Notes under the pieces: model-generated
Told to the model about the DNA's origin: nothing
Databases searched by the model: none
Seen by the model: the letters and a program-made list of their open reading frames with translations, nothing else
In this document: positions 8,726 through 17,104 of the stretch, in pieces
How positions within the stretch are numbered: the stretch's first letter is position 1
Layout: every line of letters begins with the position of its first letter
Assembly: GCF_900101815.1 (NCBI RefSeq)
Contig: NZ_FNAO01000002.1
Coordinates: forward strand, 62,001 to 126,000
Origin: Pricia antarctica
Lineage (GTDB): Bacteria; Bacteroidota; Bacteroidia; Flavobacteriales; Flavobacteriaceae
Reading direction: 5' to 3'
Length of the DNA: 64,000 nucleotides
Position numbers and translations under genes: made by a program

Positions 8726-9855
8726 AACGCATATGAAACCCCGACTCCCAACAACTGCTTGAACTGTACGCGTGTCTTACCCGGGTTCACGACCACACCC
8801 TGCGCGTTGACTTCTTCATTGAAAAGCACGTTGTCGTCGAAAACGATGTGGGTACCAATTGTGGTAATCATATATTTGTTGACCTTTAGGTCGATATTTA
8901 GCTCCCAATCGACGTCTATGTTGCCGAACCCGCGTAAATAGTCGGTGTAAAGACTCAGACGGTGGTTGAGCAGCACATTGTTGTATATTTCGGTTTCCCA
9001 GGTATTGGTGACAAGGATACCGAATTCAAGAAATACCTTTTCGCCTGGTACGATGACATTGCCATTTACATCGAGAATGGCTCTTTGTACGCCAAAAGCG
9101 CCCTTGTTCGCCAAATCCTCATCGAGTACATAGGTCGATTTTTGGGTAATCGGGGAGAGATAGAGGTTTAATTTTTGATCTTTGGTAATGTAGGAGATAC
9201 CTGCCCCTAAAAACGAATAGCCCGGCGACATAAATCTGGAAATGGGCGTTTCTCGATCCGGATATTTGTACCCGTTCGAAAATTGCGTGTTAAAATTCGC
9301 CTTGGCGGAGTAGTACCAGTTGCTTATCGTATCCCTTTGAAAGCCGAAGGTCGAACTTAGGCGAATGGCGTCGTCCGTTTTGCGCAGTTTTTGTCCCTCT
9401 TGCAGGTTCAGACCATAGCGCAGGTCCATATAATTGTCCCACCGGGTATAACGGAATTTATAGTTGCGCTCGAAACGGGCATTACCCAATGCCGAGGCCG
9501 AATTGTTGCCGCCGGCGTTCCAGTTGACAAAGGCCACTTCGCTAAAATTAATACCTAATTTGTTGACGTTCGTCCAAAACGACGGTACGCGGAAACGGTT
9601 CGGTTCGTCTTCCAGCGCTTTGGTCTGCCGGAACGATATCACCGGGTTCATCAATTCGACACTACGGGGAACGAAATCCATTTTTTTCTGTACCCTACGG
9701 ATGACCACGGTACTGACTATGGTAGTGTCGATGGAGACCGTATCTACCGCCCGCTGCTGTGGAAGTGAATCCCTGTCCTGGGCAGGGAGAACTGAGAAGC
9801 AAAAAATAAAAAGGAAGGCTAAAAATACCTTGATTACTATCCAGCGGCTTGTCAT
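8722..9855 (-). CDS. DUF3078 family outer-membrane protein
   Basis: The product is a 377-residue envelope protein with a signal peptide ending LPAQ (start ATG at 9855; an earlier in-frame start at 9888 would put charged residues before it). The family hallmark INFSEVAFVNWNAGGNNS is present near residue 125. The rest is a series of amphipathic strands typical of a beta barrel, ending GVSYAF with a terminal aromatic residue. The function of DUF3078 is unknown. It lies downstream of dxs in the same direction with a gap of about 60 bases. Confidence 0.85.
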   Translation of the reverse strand: MTSRWIVIKVFLAFLFIFCFSVLPAQDRDSLPQQRAVDTVSIDTTIVSTVVIRRVQKKMDFVPRSVELMNPVISFRQTKALEDEPNRFRVPSFWTNVNKLGINFSEVAFVNWNAGGNNSASALGNARFERNYKFRYTRWDNYMDLRYGLNLQEGQKLRKTDDAIRLSSTFGFQRDTISNWYYSAKANFNTQFSNGYKYPDRETPISRFMSPGYSFLGAGISYITKDQKLNLYLSPITQKSTYVLDEDLANKGAFGVQRAILDVNGNVIVPGEKVFLEFGILVTNTWETEIYNNVLLNHRLSLYTDYLRGFGNIDVDWELNIDLKVNKYMITTIGTHIVFDDNVLFNEEVNAQGVVVNPGKTRVQFKQLLGVGVSYAF

Positions 9856-9913
9856 ATGGATTTTGATATTTGGATTTGGCGAATACAATTAAACGTTGCA
9901 AATCAGTTCGATG

Positions 9914-11686
9914 TTATGAATCAAGCAGAATTTTTATCCTGGTTTTTAGGGATGCCGCATCGATTTTGGCCAAGCGGTGCAATTCTTGCACGGTACCGTG
10001 TTCTAAAAATAGGTCGTCGATGCCCATGATGACCAGTTTATTGGCATGTGCGGTTTCATTGGCAAACTCAAGGACCGCACTTCCAAAACCACCGGCTTTA
10101 CAACCATCTTCAATGGAAAGCACATATTCGTAATTTTCGAAGATAGTATATAGGTTTTTTTTGTCCAAAGGTTTAACAAAACGCATATCATAATGGCCGA
10201 TTTGATCGTTGCTGAATTCCTCGATAACCTCCGCTACCGTATTACCGATATGTCCTATGGATAGGATGGCGATTTTCGAACCCTTTCGGAGTTCCCTTGA
10301 ACTTCCGATCTCAATTCTATCAAAAGGGGATTTCCAATGCACTTGAACCCCTTGGCCCCGGGGATACCGGATGGCAATAGGATGTGACAATCCCAATTGT
10401 GCGGTATACATGATATTGCGGAGCTCGGTCTCGTTCATCGGCGCAAAAATGACCAAGTTGGGAATACATCGCAAATAGGCCATGTCATAAACCCCGTGAT
10501 GCGTAGCCCCGTCTTGGCCGACAATACCAGCGCGATCCAAACAGAAAATGACCGGCAGATTTTGCAGTGCTACGTCATGGATTACCTGGTCGTAGGCGCG
10601 CTGTAGAAAGGTGGAATAAATGGTGCAAAAAGGCATTAAGCCTTCGGCGGCCATCCCAGCAGCCAAGGTAACGGCGTGCTGTTCTGCAATGCCCACGTCG
10701 AACGCCCGGTCGGGCATCTTGGCCATCATGTATTTTAGAGAGCTTCCCGTGGGCATAGCCGGAGTGATTCCCGTTATTTTCTTGTTTTTTTCTGCGAGTT
10801 CCACGAGAGTATGGCCAAAGACATCCTGATATTTAGCAGGCTGGTCGGTATCGGTTTTTGCCTGCAGTTCGCCTGTAGATTTGTTAAATTTTCCCGGGGC
10901 GTGGTAGACTACCTGATCATCCTCAGCGCTTTGAAGTCCCTTTCCCTTGGTGGTGATCACATGCAAGAGCTTCGGGCCTTTGACCGATTTCAGACGCTCA
11001 AGTTCTTTAAGTAGAAGGGGGAGATCATGCCCATCTACAGGACCGGTATAGTTGAGGTTGAGGCACTCAAAAATATTCTCTTCCTTGGCCGTACCTTTTT
11101 TAACGTTGGTCAAGTATTTTTTCAGGGCCCCGACACTCGGGTCTATCCCGATGGCGTTATCGTTGAGTATGACCAAAACATTGGCTTTCGTAGAACCGAG
11201 ATGATTGAGGGCCTCGAAGGCCATTCCACTGGCGATGGAAGCATCGCCGATGACCGCGATATGCTGCCTTTCTGTATCTCCCTTTATACCTGACGCGATG
11301 GCCATCCCCAAAATGGCCGAAATTGATGTCGAGCTGTGTCCCGTTCCGAAAGCGTCATATTCACTTTCGCTACGCTTGGGAAAACCGCTGATACCGCCCA
11401 ATTGGCGGTTAGTGTCGAAAATCGATTTTCTACCGGTCAGTATTTTATGTCCATACGCTTGGTGACCCACATCCCAGATGAGTTTGTCGTTGGGGGTATC
11501 GAATATGTAATGGATGGCAATGGTGAGTTCTACCACGCCAAGACTGGCACCCAAATGGCCCTCTTTCGTGGACACGATATCGATGATGAAATCGCGGAGT
11601 TCTAAGGCGAGATCAGGTAGGTCGCCGGTTTTTAGCCGGCGAAGCGCTTTAGGAGAATCGATTTGTGCCAGTATCGTTTTATGCAC
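9914..11686 (-). CDS. dxs: 1-Deoxy-D-xylulose-5-phosphate synthase
   Basis: Dxs condenses pyruvate and glyceraldehyde 3-phosphate with thiamine diphosphate, the first step of the MEP isoprenoid pathway. The 590-residue protein has the N-terminal EGHLGASLG motif, the thiamine diphosphate motif as GDAS (147-150) with NDN at 175-177 (GDA instead of GDG), and the transketolase middle domain DVGIAEQHAVTLAAGMA. The start is GTG at 11686; no upstream in-frame ATG gives a better N-terminus. A promoter box 20 bases upstream fits this start. The thiamine dependence links it loosely to the thiamine genes later in the window. Confidence 0.95.
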   Translation of the reverse strand: MHKTILAQIDSPKALRRLKTGDLPDLALELRDFIIDIVSTKEGHLGASLGVVELTIAIHYIFDTPNDKLIWDVGHQAYGHKILTGRKSIFDTNRQLGGISGFPKRSESEYDAFGTGHSSTSISAILGMAIASGIKGDTERQHIAVIGDASIASGMAFEALNHLGSTKANVLVILNDNAIGIDPSVGALKKYLTNVKKGTAKEENIFECLNLNYTGPVDGHDLPLLLKELERLKSVKGPKLLHVITTKGKGLQSAEDDQVVYHAPGKFNKSTGELQAKTDTDQPAKYQDVFGHTLVELAEKNKKITGITPAMPTGSSLKYMMAKMPDRAFDVGIAEQHAVTLAAGMAAEGLMPFCTIYSTFLQRAYDQVIHDVALQNLPVIFCLDRAGIVGQDGATHHGVYDMAYLRCIPNLVIFAPMNETELRNIMYTAQLGLSHPIAIRYPRGQGVQVHWKSPFDRIEIGSSRELRKGSKIAILSIGHIGNTVAEVIEEFSNDQIGHYDMRFVKPLDKKNLYTIFENYEYVLSIEDGCKAGGFGSAVLEFANETAHANKLVIMGIDDLFLEHGTVQELHRLAKIDAASLKTRIKILLDS

Positions 11687-11705
11687 GCCAAGGAAATTGA
11701 AGCCA

Positions 11706-11733
11706 CAAAGCTAGCATTTTTCAAAGCTTCAAA
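11706..11733 (-). promoter_or_regulatory. Promoter of dxs
   Basis: On the minus strand TTTG (11733-11730) and TAGCTTTG (11713-11706) match the Bacteroidota -33 and -7 elements with a 16-base spacer. Transcription would begin near 11699, giving a leader of about 13 bases before the GTG at 11686. Confidence 0.5.
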
Positions 11734-11787
11734 TCGATTTTTTGTCGATTCACAACATTGTTATGGTGTTATGTACTTATGGTCTAT

Positions 11788-12192
11788 GGTCCACGTTCAA
11801 CCTCTGCAGACTATTTTAACCATTTACGTGAGGTATTTACCAAACTATAACCTTCATGTATCAGCCTTTAAAAGCTAAACGTCTTTGTTTCAAGTGACGT
11901 CTTTTCTAACCTTTTCATTAGGTTACTTTGGCCTATTCGCGAAATCACACACGAGTTCTATAATTAATAGCCTAACCGTCGCTCCGCGCTTTGAATTGAA
12001 GTGGTTCAGCGTCTATTCCCCACTACGACTACGTCAATACGGCGACCTGGCCCATGGGGACTAGGGATGAGGCTGGGCCCTTTCACTCTAGGTTGTGGAT
12101 TGATCATGACCAATATGATGTCTGACAAGAGCACGAATGCCGATGTGTATGTTGGTCCTAAGATTCCGTTGTATAAGAATATTGCCTTTTAA
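11788..12192 (+). pseudogene. Decayed 3' end of an outer-membrane protein gene (DUF5723-like)
   Basis: Three overlapping reading frames together spell a continuous membrane-protein tail. Frame one (from 11788) gives GPRSTSADYFNHLREVFTKL then a stop at 11848. Frame two (11846-12064) gives YNLHVSAFKS, a stop at 11876, then FSLGYFGLFAKS and VAPRFELKWFSVYSPLRLRQ. Frame three (about 12058-12192) gives GLGMRLGPFTLGCG and DKSTNADVYVGPKIPLYK. The glycine-rich strand pattern and VYVGPKIP end resemble DUF5723-type beta-barrel proteins. At least two frameshifts and two stops make it a remnant. The family assignment is tentative; the coding decay is the firmer part. Confidence 0.6.
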
Positions 12193-12286
12193 ATGCCATG
12201 GATGGCACTCAAGAAATAGTTCATCGATAATTGGAATAGGGAGTCCGGGAATAGTACTAGGATAAAGAAGAATAATTTTTCGATGG

Positions 12287-12313
12287 ACCCGCTACTTTAA
12301 TGGCGGGTTTTTT
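12287..12313 (+). terminator. Intrinsic terminator
   Basis: ACCCGC (12287-12292) pairs perfectly with GCGGGT (12303-12308) around a 10-base loop, followed by six T. It lies 95 bases after the decayed gene and just before tadA, so it is probably the old terminator of that gene. Confidence 0.75.
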
Positions 12314-12359
12314 GTGTCTCAAAACAATATTCCATACTATTGTCAATCAAAATAGCAGC

Positions 12360-12809
12360 ATGATTCTCCCCTATGATGACACCTACTTCATGAAAAAAGC
12401 GCTGCAAGAGGCCGAAGCCGCTTTTGAAAAAGGCGAGGTTCCGATCGGCGCCGTCATTGTCGTACAAGACCGCATCATCGCCAGAGCCCATAACCTTACC
12501 GAACAGTTGAACGATGTAACCGCCCACGCCGAGATGCAGGCGATTACCGCGGCTGCAAACTATTTAGGAGGTAAATACCTTCAAAATTGTACGCTTTACG
12601 TAACGCTTGAACCCTGCCAGATGTGTGCCGGAGCCTTAAATTGGAGCCAGATTTCTAGAATAGTCTATGCGGCGGTTGATCCGCAAGGGGGTTGCGGGGT
12701 TATGGGCACTAAACTGCATCCGAAGACCGAGATTTTAGGTGGAATTTTAGAAAACGAGGCTAGTGCGCTTTTAAAGCGGTTTTTTATCGAAAGGCGGAAT
12801 TTGAATTGA
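12360..12809 (+). CDS. tadA: tRNA adenosine(34) deaminase / nucleoside deaminase
   Basis: TadA converts adenosine 34 to inosine in the tRNA-Arg wobble position. The 149-residue protein carries the zinc deaminase signature: HAE at residues 56-58 (zinc His and catalytic Glu) and PCQMC at 85-89 with the two zinc cysteines. An in-frame ATG at 12300 would start inside the terminator, so ATG 12360 (MILPYDDTYFMKKAL) is preferred. No neighbour suggests a different role. Confidence 0.92.
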   Translation: MILPYDDTYFMKKALQEAEAAFEKGEVPIGAVIVVQDRIIARAHNLTEQLNDVTAHAEMQAITAAANYLGGKYLQNCTLYVTLEPCQMCAGALNWSQISRIVYAAVDPQGGCGVMGTKLHPKTEILGGILENEASALLKRFFIERRNLN

Positions 12810-12861
12810 GGTCTTCCAACCTTTGATACAGCTAAATGACATTGAGGGCAGAAAAAAGTAG

Positions 12862-12897
12862 CTGCAAGTCATACTCGCATTAGCGAGCTGCTTGTAG
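12862..12897 (+). repeat. Two-part hairpin downstream of tadA
   Basis: CTGCAAG (12862-12868) pairs with CTTGTAG (12891-12897) with one G-T, and inside it CTCGC (12874-12878) pairs with GCGAG (12883-12887) around ATTA. No T run follows. It lies in the 185-base gap between tadA and a convergent gene and may end transcription with help of a factor. Confidence 0.35.
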
Positions 12898-12994
12898 GTC
12901 CGCCCGTGCGTTTCAGAGTTATTAGGGTCGACCCGCTCGAGCCTTGCAAATCAACACCGGTTCGGGCATATCTTGCATGTGGTGCGCTAGGGAA

Positions 12995-13246
12995 CTATTT
13001 TTTCCCATCCTTTTGCTTCTCCCAATTCCGCATTTTATGAATGTTTTCCTCATTAAGCATATAATCCTTCATTTTTTTTCCTCGGGAATAGTGAATTAGG
13101 AAAAGCGGCATGGCGACCAAAAAAAGCCCCACCGTACCAAAACCGATGTATTTATGGGAAAGTGCCAGTTGCTCTTCCTGAATGGAAAAACCGTAGCCGA
13201 TGGCACCGAGCGACGCCAAGACCAATACAATTATAAGATATTTCAT
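12995..13246 (-). CDS. Small membrane protein of unknown function
   Basis: The 83-residue product starts at ATG 13246, just after the ClC gene (86-base gap). The same frame extends upstream but that part overlaps the ClC gene and is not needed. Residues 1-20 and about 38-53 form two hydrophobic helices, followed by a basic, hydrophilic tail ending KQKDGKK. I do not recognise the family. Position suggests cotranscription with the ClC gene. Confidence 0.6.
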   Translation of the reverse strand: MKYLIIVLVLASLGAIGYGFSIQEEQLALSHKYIGFGTVGLFLVAMPLFLIHYSRGKKMKDYMLNEENIHKMRNWEKQKDGKK

Positions 13247-13332
13247 AGCCTTCAAAATTAAAGAAAACCTGCTTCCCGGAAGACAGGAAAAATAAAAATC
13301 GATTAATGGGATTCGGATGCGTCCATTTTTTC

Positions 13333-15126
13333 TTACCGTGTAAAATCGATCAATTTTCTCCGATATACCGTCAATAGTTTCGATTTGGTGATAAAGCCCA
13401 CATACCGTCCATTTTTTAATACCGGAAGGTTCCAAGCGCCGCTGGTCTGGAATTTCTCCATAATATCGGTCATCTTGTCTTTGGCAAGCTCAATAGTATC
13501 CGGCGGGGTATGCATCACGTCTTGCACCAATACTTCCTTATATAAGGATGGGTCGAACATGATGGAGCGAATATCGTCGAGCAGAACAATGCCCAAAAGA
13601 CTGCCATCCTTTTCATCAATGACCGGAAAGATGTTTCTGCTCGATTTTACCACGGCATCGTGTACCATCTCTCCAAGGTTCATTTCGGGATGGATGGTAA
13701 TAAAGTGGTTTTCGATGACCTTGTCTATATCCATCAAGGTCAGTACGGCATGATCTTTATCGTGGGTGATAAGATCCCCTTTTCTACCCAATTCCATATT
13801 ATACACGGAATGCGGGTGGACGTATTTAGTAATGGAAAAGGAAATGGTCGAGGTAATCATCAGCGGAATAAAAAGATCATAGCCTCCAGTGACCTCCGCA
13901 ATCAAAAATATCGCTGTCAATGGGGCGTGGAGTACGCCCGCCATCACTCCAGCCATGCCCACCAAGGTAAAATTACTCTCCGAAATCGGAGTTTTCAACA
14001 GGCCGATATTGTTGATAATCTTGGCGATACAGCTGCCCATAATACTTCCCATAAAAAGGGTAGGGGCGAAAATACCGCCCACACCGCCAGCCCCGAAGGT
14101 CAAGGCGCTAGCGACGATCTTGAACAGGACAAGGCCGACCAATAGGATGACCACGGACCAAACATTGGTAACATCCAAGTGAAAAATATTGTTTTCCAGT
14201 ACTTTTTCGGGATGCCCCTCGATAAGGCTGTTCATCACCTCATACCCCTCGCCGTATAACGGGGGCACCAAATAGACCAGTATGCCGATACCAATACCGC
14301 CGAACATTAGGCGTTTGACGGGGGAATCCATCCTATCGAATATTTTTTGGATGCGGTCATATACTTCGGTAAAATAGATGGAGGTCAACCCGGCGAACAC
14401 GCCCAGAATGGCATAGAAAGGCACATCCCCTAAAACGAAACGGTCTTCAATCGTGAAGGGAAGCAATACATCGTTCCCGAAGAAAAAATAGGAGGTAATT
14501 ATCGCCGAAAGGGAGGCCAACAACAGCGGCAATAGGGAGGCGATGGTCAGGTCGAGGCTAAAGACCTCGATGGCAAAGATAATGGCCGCAATGGGCGCCT
14601 TGAATATCGACGACATAGCCCCCGCCGCCGCACAGCCGATCAATAGATTTCGGGTAGACTGGTTCATGTGGAACATCCGCGAAATGTTCGAGCTAATAGC
14701 CGCTCCCGTTGCCACTACGGGTCCTTCAAGCCCGACGGAACCCCCGAAACCGACCGTTAGCGGAGCCGTTAATATAGAGCCGAACATCTGGTACTTGCGC
14801 ATGATGCCCTTATGTTTCGAGATGGCGAAAAGTGTAGAGGGGATCCCGTGGTTGACTTTGTGGCGGATGACATATTTAATAATAAGATAGACCAGTCCCA
14901 AACCGATAACGGGGAAAACGAAATAAAAGGCATTGTGGTAATATTTCACCAGGTTGCCTTCCAGTAAATGCTGGAAAAAGTGGGTCAGGTTTTTGAGGAT
15001 TACTGCGCCCACTCCCGAGGTGAAGCCCACCAAAATGCTGAGCAGGTATAAGAAACGCGTCTGGGAAATATGCTTCGCCCGCCAGACCAGCAAACGTTTA
15101 AAAATCTTTTTTGTTCGAGTGGGCAT
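13333..15126 (-). CDS. ClC-family chloride channel/transporter with CBS domains
   Basis: The product is an inner-membrane chloride channel or chloride/proton antiporter with 597 residues. The gating glutamate motif GLEGP is at 132-136 (E134), GGIFAPTLFMG gives the third chloride-binding motif, and HGIP at 93-96 stands where many ClC proteins have GSGIP. About residues 455-590 form two CBS domains, which usually bind adenine nucleotides and regulate gating. ATG 15126 gives a basic N-terminus before the first helix. It lies downstream of aspS on the same strand. Confidence 0.93.
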   Translation of the reverse strand: MPTRTKKIFKRLLVWRAKHISQTRFLYLLSILVGFTSGVGAVILKNLTHFFQHLLEGNLVKYYHNAFYFVFPVIGLGLVYLIIKYVIRHKVNHGIPSTLFAISKHKGIMRKYQMFGSILTAPLTVGFGGSVGLEGPVVATGAAISSNISRMFHMNQSTRNLLIGCAAAGAMSSIFKAPIAAIIFAIEVFSLDLTIASLLPLLLASLSAIITSYFFFGNDVLLPFTIEDRFVLGDVPFYAILGVFAGLTSIYFTEVYDRIQKIFDRMDSPVKRLMFGGIGIGILVYLVPPLYGEGYEVMNSLIEGHPEKVLENNIFHLDVTNVWSVVILLVGLVLFKIVASALTFGAGGVGGIFAPTLFMGSIMGSCIAKIINNIGLLKTPISESNFTLVGMAGVMAGVLHAPLTAIFLIAEVTGGYDLFIPLMITSTISFSITKYVHPHSVYNMELGRKGDLITHDKDHAVLTLMDIDKVIENHFITIHPEMNLGEMVHDAVVKSSRNIFPVIDEKDGSLLGIVLLDDIRSIMFDPSLYKEVLVQDVMHTPPDTIELAKDKMTDIMEKFQTSGAWNLPVLKNGRYVGFITKSKLLTVYRRKLIDFTR

Positions 15127-15169
15127 AGTTGTTCATTATCAAAAATTGACAAAGGATTGCCGAAGGGAA

Positions 15170-16924
15170 TTAAACGTCCAACTTCAATCCCAACTCCTTC
15201 AACTGCGCGTTATCGATGGGCGCCGGCGCATCGATCATCACATCACGGCCGTTGTTGTTTTTAGGAAAAGCGATAAAGTCGCGAATGGTTTCTTGGCCCC
15301 CCAAAATCGCTACCAGCCGGTCGAGACCGAATGCGATGCCACCGTGGGGCGGGGCGCCATATTGAAAAGCGTCCATTAGAAAGCCGAACTGGGCTTTGGC
15401 CTCTTCGGGGGTGAAGCCCAAATGTCGCAACATGGTGCTCTGCACCTCTTTGTCGTGTATTCGTATGGAGCCTCCGCCGATTTCGTTTCCGTTCAGCACG
15501 AGGTCGTAGGCATTTGCCCTGACGGCCCCCGGATTGGTTTCCAGCAATTCGAGTTGCCCTGGTTTTGGGGAGGTAAACGGGTGGTGCATGGCGTGATAAT
15601 GTCCAGTTTCTTCATCAAGTTCCAAGAGCGGGAAATCGGTTACCCACAGCGGGGCGAACTCGTCCGGTTTTCGTAGCTGCAAACGCCTCGCCATCTCCAT
15701 ACGTAGCGCGCTGAGTTGGGTGCGCGTTTTGTGCGCGTCCCCTGAAAGTACGCATATCAAGTCCCCTTTTTGGGCCTCGGTAGCCGCTGCCCATTTGGCC
15801 AGATCTTCTTGATCATAGAATTTATCGACGGAAGATTTAAAGCTTCCATCTTTATTATATTTAACGTAGACCATGCCTTTGGCCCCAATTTGCGGCCGTT
15901 TTACCCATTCGACCAAGGCATCGATTTCCTTTCGGGAATAGTCGCCCGCCCCTGGTACCGCAATACCAACGACCAGTTCGGCAGAATTGAACACGGTAAA
16001 ATTCTTATGCTGGGCGATGGGGTTCAGTTCACCGAATTCCATCCCGAAGCGGATGTCCGGTTTGTCGTTTCCATAAATACGCATGGCGTCATCATAGGAG
16101 ATTCTAGGGAAAGCCGATATGTCGACCCCATTTATTTGCTTGAGCAGATGCTTGGTCAATCCTTCGAAGGCGTTGAGAATATCTTCCTGCTCCACAAAGG
16201 CCATTTCGCAGTCGATCTGGGTAAACTCGGGCTGGCGATCGGCCCGCAGGTCTTCGTCCCTAAAACATTTTACGATTTGGAAATACTTGTCCAGGCCACC
16301 GACCATCAGCAATTGCTTAAAAGTCTGTGGCGATTGCGGAAGCGCATAAAACTGCCCTTCGTTCATACGGCTGGGCACCACAAAATCACGGGCGCCTTCG
16401 GGTGTGGATTTAATTAAATAGGGGGTCTCCACCTCGATAAAACCTTGGTCGGAAAGATATTTACGGACTTCCATAGTCACTTTGCTACGGAAGATGAGGT
16501 TGTTTTTTACAGGATTTCTACGGATGTCGAGATACCGGTATTTCATCCGCAGGTCTTCGCCACCGTCCGTTTCGTTTTCGATGGTGAACGGCGGGGTTTT
16601 AGAAGGATTCAGTACCACAAGCTCTTCCACTAGAACCTCGATATTTCCGGTCGGGATATTCGGATTTTTAGATGCCCTTTCGATAACTTCTCCTTTTACC
16701 TGAACTACAAATTCGCGACCAAGTTCGCGGGCCAGCTTCAAAAGTTTAGATGCCGTTCTATCCTCATCAAGTACTAATTGAGTGATGCCATACCGATCAC
16801 GAAGGTCGATCCATATGACAAAGCCTTTATCCCGTGTTTTTTGCACCCATCCCGAAAGGGTCACTTTTTCGTTGATATCCGATTCGCGTAGCTGTCCGCA
16901 ACTATGGGTTCTATACATGTCCAT
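15170..16924 (-). CDS. aspS: Aspartate-tRNA ligase
   Basis: AspRS charges tRNA-Asp with aspartate in the cytoplasm. The protein (584 residues) starts [12 protein letters not shown] with the anticodon-binding OB fold ([18 protein letters not shown]), followed by class II motif 2 ([20 protein letters not shown]), the bacterial GAD insert domain and motif 3 ([10 protein letters not shown]). The frame is open to 17014, but a -7 promoter box at 16943-16950 and the family start favour ATG 16924; ATG 16918 is also possible. Confidence 0.95.
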   Translation of the reverse strand: MDMYRTHSCGQLRESDINEKVTLSGWVQKTRDKGFVIWIDLRDRYGITQLVLDEDRTASKLLKLARELGREFVVQVKGEVIERASKNPNIPTGNIEVLVEELVVLNPSKTPPFTIENETDGGEDLRMKYRYLDIRRNPVKNNLIFRSKVTMEVRKYLSDQGFIEVETPYLIKSTPEGARDFVVPSRMNEGQFYALPQSPQTFKQLLMVGGLDKYFQIVKCFRDEDLRADRQPEFTQIDCEMAFVEQEDILNAFEGLTKHLLKQINGVDISAFPRISYDDAMRIYGNDKPDIRFGMEFGELNPIAQHKNFTVFNSAELVVGIAVPGAGDYSRKEIDALVEWVKRPQIGAKGMVYVKYNKDGSFKSSVDKFYDQEDLAKWAAATEAQKGDLICVLSGDAHKTRTQLSALRMEMARRLQLRKPDEFAPLWVTDFPLLELDEETGHYHAMHHPFTSPKPGQLELLETNPGAVRANAYDLVLNGNEIGGGSIRIHDKEVQSTMLRHLGFTPEEAKAQFGFLMDAFQYGAPPHGGIAFGLDRLVAILGGQETIRDFIAFPKNNNGRDVMIDAPAPIDNAQLKELGLKLDV

Positions 16925-16942
16925 CACTATTTTTTGAAAGAG

Positions 16943-16950
16943 CAAATGTA
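16943..16950 (-). promoter_or_regulatory. Putative -7 box of aspS promoter
   Basis: The minus strand reads TACATTTG (TAnnTTTG). Transcription would start near 16936, which excludes translation starts upstream of 16924. No clear -33 TTG is visible. Confidence 0.4.
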
Positions 16951-17048
16951 AGAAGTTAGGACGGTATTGGCGAAAAAATAAGAGCATCCTTTTGTTCGAC
17001 ACCCAACGTTTCAAGAATTCATAAAACGCTTAGATTTAACATTAATTT

Positions 17049-17056
17049 TACATTTG
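17049..17056 (+). promoter_or_regulatory. Putative -7 box of the SusC/SusD promoter
   Basis: TACATTTG matches TAnnTTTG and lies about 49 bases before the ATG at 17105. A -33 TTG at the usual distance is not visible, so the promoter may depend on an activator. Confidence 0.4.
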
Positions 17057-17104
17057 TCATAATTCTTGTGTAAATTGGCTCTTGAAATAACTAATTCAAA
17101 ACGT

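Noticed and set aside
12001-12192. Stand-alone 63-residue gene with GTG start
   Set aside because: Its sequence continues that of the other two frames upstream, so it is the last piece of a decayed gene rather than a separate one.
12995-13435. 146-residue version of the small membrane protein
   Set aside because: The extension overlaps the 3' end of the ClC gene in another frame; the ATG at 13246 gives a normal membrane protein.
15770-16417. 215-residue frame opposite aspS
   Set aside because: It is a shadow of aspS with no start context or motif.
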